This document shows positions 60,341 through 64,000 of a DNA stretch of 64,000 nt, in pieces. Under the pieces are notes generated by a model, which saw only the letters and a list, made by a program, of their open reading frames with translations, did not search any database and had not been told where the DNA came from. The DNA comes from Draconibacterium halophilum (lineage in GTDB: Bacteria > Bacteroidota > Bacteroidia > Bacteroidales > Prolixibacteraceae): NCBI RefSeq assembly GCF_010448835.1, contig NZ_CP048409.1, forward strand, positions 1,806,001 to 1,870,000, given 5' to 3'. A program made the position numbers and the translations under genes. Position 1 is the first letter of the stretch. Each line of letters begins with the position of its first letter.

Positions 60341-60940
60341 ATGGCATTTGAATTACCAAAATTAGGATACGATTACAAGGCACTAGAGCCACATATTGAT
60401 GCAAGAACAATGGAAATCCACCATAGTAAGCACCATGCAGGTTATACAAATAACCTTAACGGAGCCGTTGATGGAACTGATCTTGCCGGAAAATCGATTG
60501 AAGAAATATTAAGTGGCGTGTCGGCACAATCGACAGCAGTACGAAATAATGGTGGTGGTTTTTACAACCACAATTTGTACTGGGAAGTTATTGCACCAGG
60601 TGGTGCACCCGCTCCGGAAGGAGTTTTATTAGATGCAATAAAAGATTCATTTGAAACTATAGAAAATTTCCAGCAGGTCTTCGCTAAAGCTGCGGTAACG
60701 CGCTTTGGTTCGGGTTGGGCATGGTTGGTTCTTCAAAACAATAAGCTGGTGGTTTCGTCTACGCCCAATCAGGATAATCCGCTGATGGATGTGGCCGAAG
60801 TTCAGGGAACTCCAATTTTGGGGATTGATGTGTGGGAACATGCATATTACCTGAACTACCAAAACAGACGTCCGGATTATGTGAATGCATTCTGGAATCT
60901 CATCAACTGGGATGAAGTCGCCAGGCGGTTTAAAGGTTAG
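60341..60940 (+). CDS. sodB: Superoxide dismutase, iron/manganese type
   Basis: A 199-residue cytosolic enzyme. Metal ligands are H27 or H28 in IHHSKHHAGYTNNLN, His in GGGFYNHNLYWEV, and Asp/His in GIDVWEHAYYLNYQN. Sequence alone cannot distinguish iron from manganese use, and cambialistic enzymes are common in Bacteroidota. ATG at 60341 is preferred to the upstream ATG at 60245 because the domain begins there. Confidence 0.96.
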   Translation: MAFELPKLGYDYKALEPHIDARTMEIHHSKHHAGYTNNLNGAVDGTDLAGKSIEEILSGVSAQSTAVRNNGGGFYNHNLYWEVIAPGGAPAPEGVLLDAIKDSFETIENFQQVFAKAAVTRFGSGWAWLVLQNNKLVVSSTPNQDNPLMDVAEVQGTPILGIDVWEHAYYLNYQNRRPDYVNAFWNLINWDEVARRFKG

Positions 60941-60957
60941 TTGATTTTTGGTTTTTT

Positions 60958-60985
60958 CCCCGGAGCAGAGGCTCCGGGGTTTTTA
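60958..60985 (+). terminator. Terminator of sodB
   Basis: CCCCGGAGC-AGAG-GCTCCGGGG followed by T5, starting 18 bases after the stop. Confidence 0.95.
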
Positions 60986-61027
60986 TTGCTTTCCTGTGTT
61001 ATTTTATGTTAAGCGTTTTTTGGCTCA

Positions 61028-62014
61028 TTATTTATTTGGGAAGGTTATAGGACTTGTTTTCTTGGGTTTTGGATCTTGGAACATAATGGATTGCTGCTCT
61101 TCTTGTTCTTTTTTCTGATTTGTAGAAGTAACAGCCTGTGCTGTTTGCGTGAATGATTTTAAAAGTTCCTGGGCTTCTCTATTTACACGATCAAGTTCAA
61201 CTGCCTTATCCAGATTTTGTTTGGCCAAATCTACTCTTCTTTGCTTCATCAGGTATTGCGCCCTGAGGACAAATAGCTCAGCGTTATTGTTAATGTTTCG
61301 AGCCATATTTAAATAACGCCCAGCATTATTCCAGTCGTTTTGCTGCATGGCCATTCGGCATCTTAGTTTAACTACTTCGAAGTTGTTTGCATGACTGCTG
61401 GGCAAGTCATTTAGTATTTTATTTGCGTTTGCATTGTCGTTTAAGAGGTGGTGGCATTTTGCTGTGTACACTTGAGCATATAAATCATCTTTTCTTAAAT
61501 CCAGTACTTTTTTGTACACCTCCAACGCCTTTTTGTAATTCTTGTAGTTCATAAGGATTGCCCCCACCTGCATATGTGCCTGATAATAGTCTTTTTTATA
61601 AGCAATCGCTTTTTGGAATGCCTTTAACGCTTCGTTTGGTTTATTCAGGTTTCTTAATGCAATACCTTTTTGAAACTGTCCTTCTGCAAATTCCTCTTTA
61701 ATATCAAGCATTTTATTCGATGCAGTTAAAGCCTCGTTCCATTTCTTTTGGGTATTTAAAGCGGAAGCTTTTAGTAGCAGTGCGCCAACTTGATCAGGGT
61801 TGTAAATTAAAGAACTGTCTGCGTAAACTAGCACTGAATCTAATTTTCGCTCTCGCATCATTACATTGGCATAACCTTCCAAAACTTGTTCACTATTTGG
61901 ATTTAATTTCAGGTAGTTTTTAAAGTGCTGTTTCGCTTCTTTTGTTTTTCCTGCTTTCAGTGCATTAAATCCTTCGAGATCTTCTTTGCTAATTCTCTTA
62001 ATAATTGCCGCCAC
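61028..62014 (-). CDS. Tetratricopeptide repeat protein
   Basis: A 328-residue protein made of about eight TPR units (for example KAGKTKEAKQHFKNYLKLNP and NLNKPNEALKAFQKAIAYKK). There is no signal peptide and no membrane helix, so it is probably cytosolic or an associated scaffold. The C-terminal tail is low-complexity (TNQKKEQEEQQSI). The start overlaps the end of the upstream glycosyltransferase-like gene by 58 bases, so the two are co-transcribed and the exact start is uncertain. Function is unknown; a role in assembly with the membrane protein is inferred. Confidence 0.88.
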   Translation of the reverse strand: MAAIIKRISKEDLEGFNALKAGKTKEAKQHFKNYLKLNPNSEQVLEGYANVMMRERKLDSVLVYADSSLIYNPDQVGALLLKASALNTQKKWNEALTASNKMLDIKEEFAEGQFQKGIALRNLNKPNEALKAFQKAIAYKKDYYQAHMQVGAILMNYKNYKKALEVYKKVLDLRKDDLYAQVYTAKCHHLLNDNANANKILNDLPSSHANNFEVVKLRCRMAMQQNDWNNAGRYLNMARNINNNAELFVLRAQYLMKQRRVDLAKQNLDKAVELDRVNREAQELLKSFTQTAQAVTSTNQKKEQEEQQSIMFQDPKPKKTSPITFPNK

Positions 62015-64000
62015 GGGTAGCCATCAACGTCAATTGTGTGGATTGTTCCAATAGGAGGGAAATATTTTTCAAGGAGTTGTTCTCTTCTAATAAAAACGTT
62101 GGAGTAAATGGCATAATCCCAGTCTTCTTTTGATGTTTCGTAATATCTGGAATAATTCACTTTTACATTGGGGTAATCATTAAAATAATCAGTGTATGAG
62201 GCATTTGTAATAATAATAAGGCTGTCACTAAGATCTTCGTTTTCTTTTAACCATTCTGATCCAGCCTTTACAGAATTATAATAGTAGTCTAAATCGTAAT
62301 TTGCATAACCGCCTTTCATTCCATCAATTAGTTCGTTGAAATAGATATATTGGTTTGGGTGGTTCGCTACCATATGTCTTGCCGGAAGGAAAACCAATAT
62401 AGTTAATACTATTATTGGCACTAATTTGTATCTGCGATTAAAGAATCCTATAAGATTGATCCACCCTTTTGAGGCTACAACAACAAAAAAGATTACAACA
62501 AAGGTCAAATGACGCATGCCTCCGTAAATATTCGATTTTTGATAAATTATATAGGCTATTGGGAAAATACATCCAAAAATAAGAAGAATCATTATTGGAT
62601 TAGGATGGTAATTTTTTGCTATAGATACAATATAAGATAAAAATCCAATAATCGTAAACAGAGGCATTCCAATAAGCAGATATGTCGGAGCATAACTTAC
62701 GGGTAGACTTGTTGACATTTTTTGAATTCCATTAAAAATAGTTGTCAAAGACCACGGGAACTTAGAAAAGGTTACAATTGAATCATAAACGGCAGTTAAC
62801 GGTTCTTCAAGGCCTTTGGGCCAAAGAATAAGACTTAAAAAATAACTGAATACAAGTATGATTGCAAAATAGCCGGTAAATTTGAATATTTGATTTTTGT
62901 ATTTAGCCAATTTGTAAAACTCTTTGCCGGAAATAACAAATATGTAGTAAGAGCCAGCAAAAAGAAGAAAATAAGCATATAATAATACCCCTGGTGCCCG
63001 ATTACTAATGGTAAATGCAATTCCAATAATAAGCCCTATTAAATAGCGTAATTTAACTTTTGGCCAAAAATCGAAGAAACGTACGGTGTAGTAGGTAGCG
63101 ATTATATATCCGGTTGCAAAAGGTATATCTGATAGGTTATTCATGGAATTACCAAAATATCTGGGAGTAAAAAACATAAATAGAAGTGCCAGAACACCTC
63201 CGGCTCCACCTCCAATGCGTAATCCCAATAAGCCTGCAAATACCAGCCCAATAAAACCAATAATCGTATTGGAGTAATGACGAACATTCCAGACATCCCA
63301 TTCTGTTACTTGGCTTATAATACCGGCTATTACATTGGCTGAAAAACCATAGTATTCCATGTTAACCTCGCTGTATTCCGCCCACTTTGCATCGCTATCA
63401 TCTGTAAAATAGCGGATAACATTCTCTGCATGTCGTTTGCCAACAGGTTCATCTCCGGTAACTCCATAATCTTTTACAACTGCCAGCATTATAAAAAGCA
63501 TAGCAATACAAAGCAGCGTAAATAGGCTTCTATAGGTGAGGTCTTTTTTCAATTTGTTAGTTGACGAAAACTGATCTTTAAAGTACTCTCCTGAAAGAAT
63601 GTATTTTAAAGGTAGGGTGAATGAGTTGTAAACTTTTATTTTAACAACTTCACCTATAAACTGTTTTGTTTTTAAAGTCTGTGTTTCTTTAACAACTTCA
63701 TTACTGAGAGGAAGAAATCGATAGAAGTTTAGTTGGCAATAGTATGCTATCGAGTTCAGTAAATTATTGTCGCCGGAATAGTGTTCAAAAAATGGAATAA
63801 GCGATTCGCTTTGCGCAATGAGAAAAGGTGTATTATATATTTCTTTGTCAATTTTTGTAAATAATGATTCCAAATTCTTTTCAAATAACTTGCCTCTTTC
63901 TGTTTTGGCATAATAAGCTTCCTTAGTATTTAGTTTTTCGCTAAACTGCAGATACGCCGAAAATGTATTCGAATCGATCTTCGATTCATCAACAACTGCG
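61957..64000 (-). CDS. Membrane glycosyltransferase-like protein (partial at right edge)
   Basis: The frame remains open from 63873 to the window edge with protein-like sequence and no start codon better than an internal TTG at 63873. The gene is therefore truncated by the window and its true N-terminus lies beyond 64000. The visible part has a charged, mostly helical N-terminal region followed by about ten to eleven transmembrane helices. VKDYGVTGDEPVGKRHAEN before the first luminal loop carries the DxE-like acidic motif typical of GT39/ArnT-type (GT-C) glycosyltransferases, and a C-terminal soluble domain contains YFNELIDGMKGGYANYDLD. No exact substrate can be given. Confidence 0.8.
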   Translation of the reverse strand, partial: AVVDESKIDSNTFSAYLQFSEKLNTKEAYYAKTERGKLFEKNLESLFTKIDKEIYNTPFLIAQSESLIPFFEHYSGDNNLLNSIAYYCQLNFYRFLPLSNEVVKETQTLKTKQFIGEVVKIKVYNSFTLPLKYILSGEYFKDQFSSTNKLKKDLTYRSLFTLLCIAMLFIMLAVVKDYGVTGDEPVGKRHAENVIRYFTDDSDAKWAEYSEVNMEYYGFSANVIAGIISQVTEWDVWNVRHYSNTIIGFIGLVFAGLLGLRIGGGAGGVLALLFMFFTPRYFGNSMNNLSDIPFATGYIIATYYTVRFFDFWPKVKLRYLIGLIIGIAFTISNRAPGVLLYAYFLLFAGSYYIFVISGKEFYKLAKYKNQIFKFTGYFAIILVFSYFLSLILWPKGLEEPLTAVYDSIVTFSKFPWSLTTIFNGIQKMSTSLPVSYAPTYLLIGMPLFTIIGFLSYIVSIAKNYHPNPIMILLIFGCIFPIAYIIYQKSNIYGGMRHLTFVVIFFVVVASKGWINLIGFFNRRYKLVPIIVLTILVFLPARHMVANHPNQYIYFNELIDGMKGGYANYDLDYYYNSVKAGSEWLKENEDLSDSLIIITNASYTDYFNDYPNVKVNYSRYYETSKEDWDYAIYSNVFIRREQLLEKYFPPIGTIHTIDVDGYPWRQLLRELAKKISKDLMH

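Noticed and set aside
1..64000. CRISPR arrays, prophage, integrase or defence cassette
   Set aside because: No regularly spaced direct repeats, phage structural genes, integrases, restriction or toxin-antitoxin genes were recognised.

Overview
This window looks like a chromosomal segment of an AT-rich Bacteroidota genome, probably of the Marinilabiliales/Prolixibacteraceae type. That placement is an inference from gene content, from the weak or absent Shine-Dalgarno signals at most starts, and from promoters of the Bacteroidota form TTTG-N19-TAnnTTTG (clearest before tRNA-Ser, before the second Lrp gene and before ric). I see no phage, integrase, transposase, plasmid, CRISPR or rRNA locus. 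Most of the window is core metabolism.

Layout. 1-9200: an orphan sigma-54 response regulator, a flavin reductase-rubredoxin fusion, a double-CDGSH protein, a secreted lactonase, folE, a futalosine hydrolase-like gene (mqnB), hldD, a YhhN-family membrane protein, and an ECF sigma factor with a small membrane partner and a DUF6249-like protein. 9379-17750: a secreted M64 peptidase, an MscS channel, an ammonium transporter flanked by two Lrp/AsnC paralogues, rlmB and an ABC-F ATPase. 18489-24062: a nitric-oxide defence island (quinol NO reductase, divergent from ric, an Rrf2 regulator, a small ferredoxin, a DUF438-hemerythrin-PAS protein and a DUF1858/DUF2249 protein). 24268-31755: tRNA-Met, a START-like protein, an LptF-type permease with two glycosyltransferases, trmH, HU, tRNA-Ser, tRNA-Trp and a LutA-like protein. 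31824-39659: an MsbA-like exporter, purB, an NfeD protease, a GNAT enzyme, a dienelactone hydrolase and purT. 39660-40359: a gene-free, structured, GC-richer stretch. 40360-50356: a frameshifted GH2 beta-galactosidase, mltG, an FprA flavodiiron protein, a histidine phosphatase, a CPA2 antiporter, DUF2284, DUF2200 and a ZIP transporter. 50453-57734: a complete-looking classical menaquinone operon (menI-like thioesterase, menF, menD, menB, menA, menC, menE). 57931-64000: an SGNH hydrolase, a MATE transporter, SodB, a TPR protein, and a large membrane protein that runs off the right edge.

How the genes fit together. Three things point to life with fluctuating low oxygen and nitrosative stress. 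First, the NO island reduces NO with quinol and repairs iron-sulfur or iron centres. Second, the flavin reductase-rubredoxin fusion resembles Moorella Hrb, the known electron donor of FprA, and an FprA homologue lies at 45166. Together they could form a soluble NADH-driven NO/O2 reductase. Third, SodB and a menaquinone operon supply oxidative defence and the quinol used by the NO reductase. The main oddities are a futalosine hydrolase-like gene in a genome with the classical Men pathway, the one-base frameshift in the beta-galactosidase, two close Lrp paralogues around amt, and the palindrome-rich gene-free block at 39.7-40.1 kb. I found no clearly undescribed defence or mobile system.
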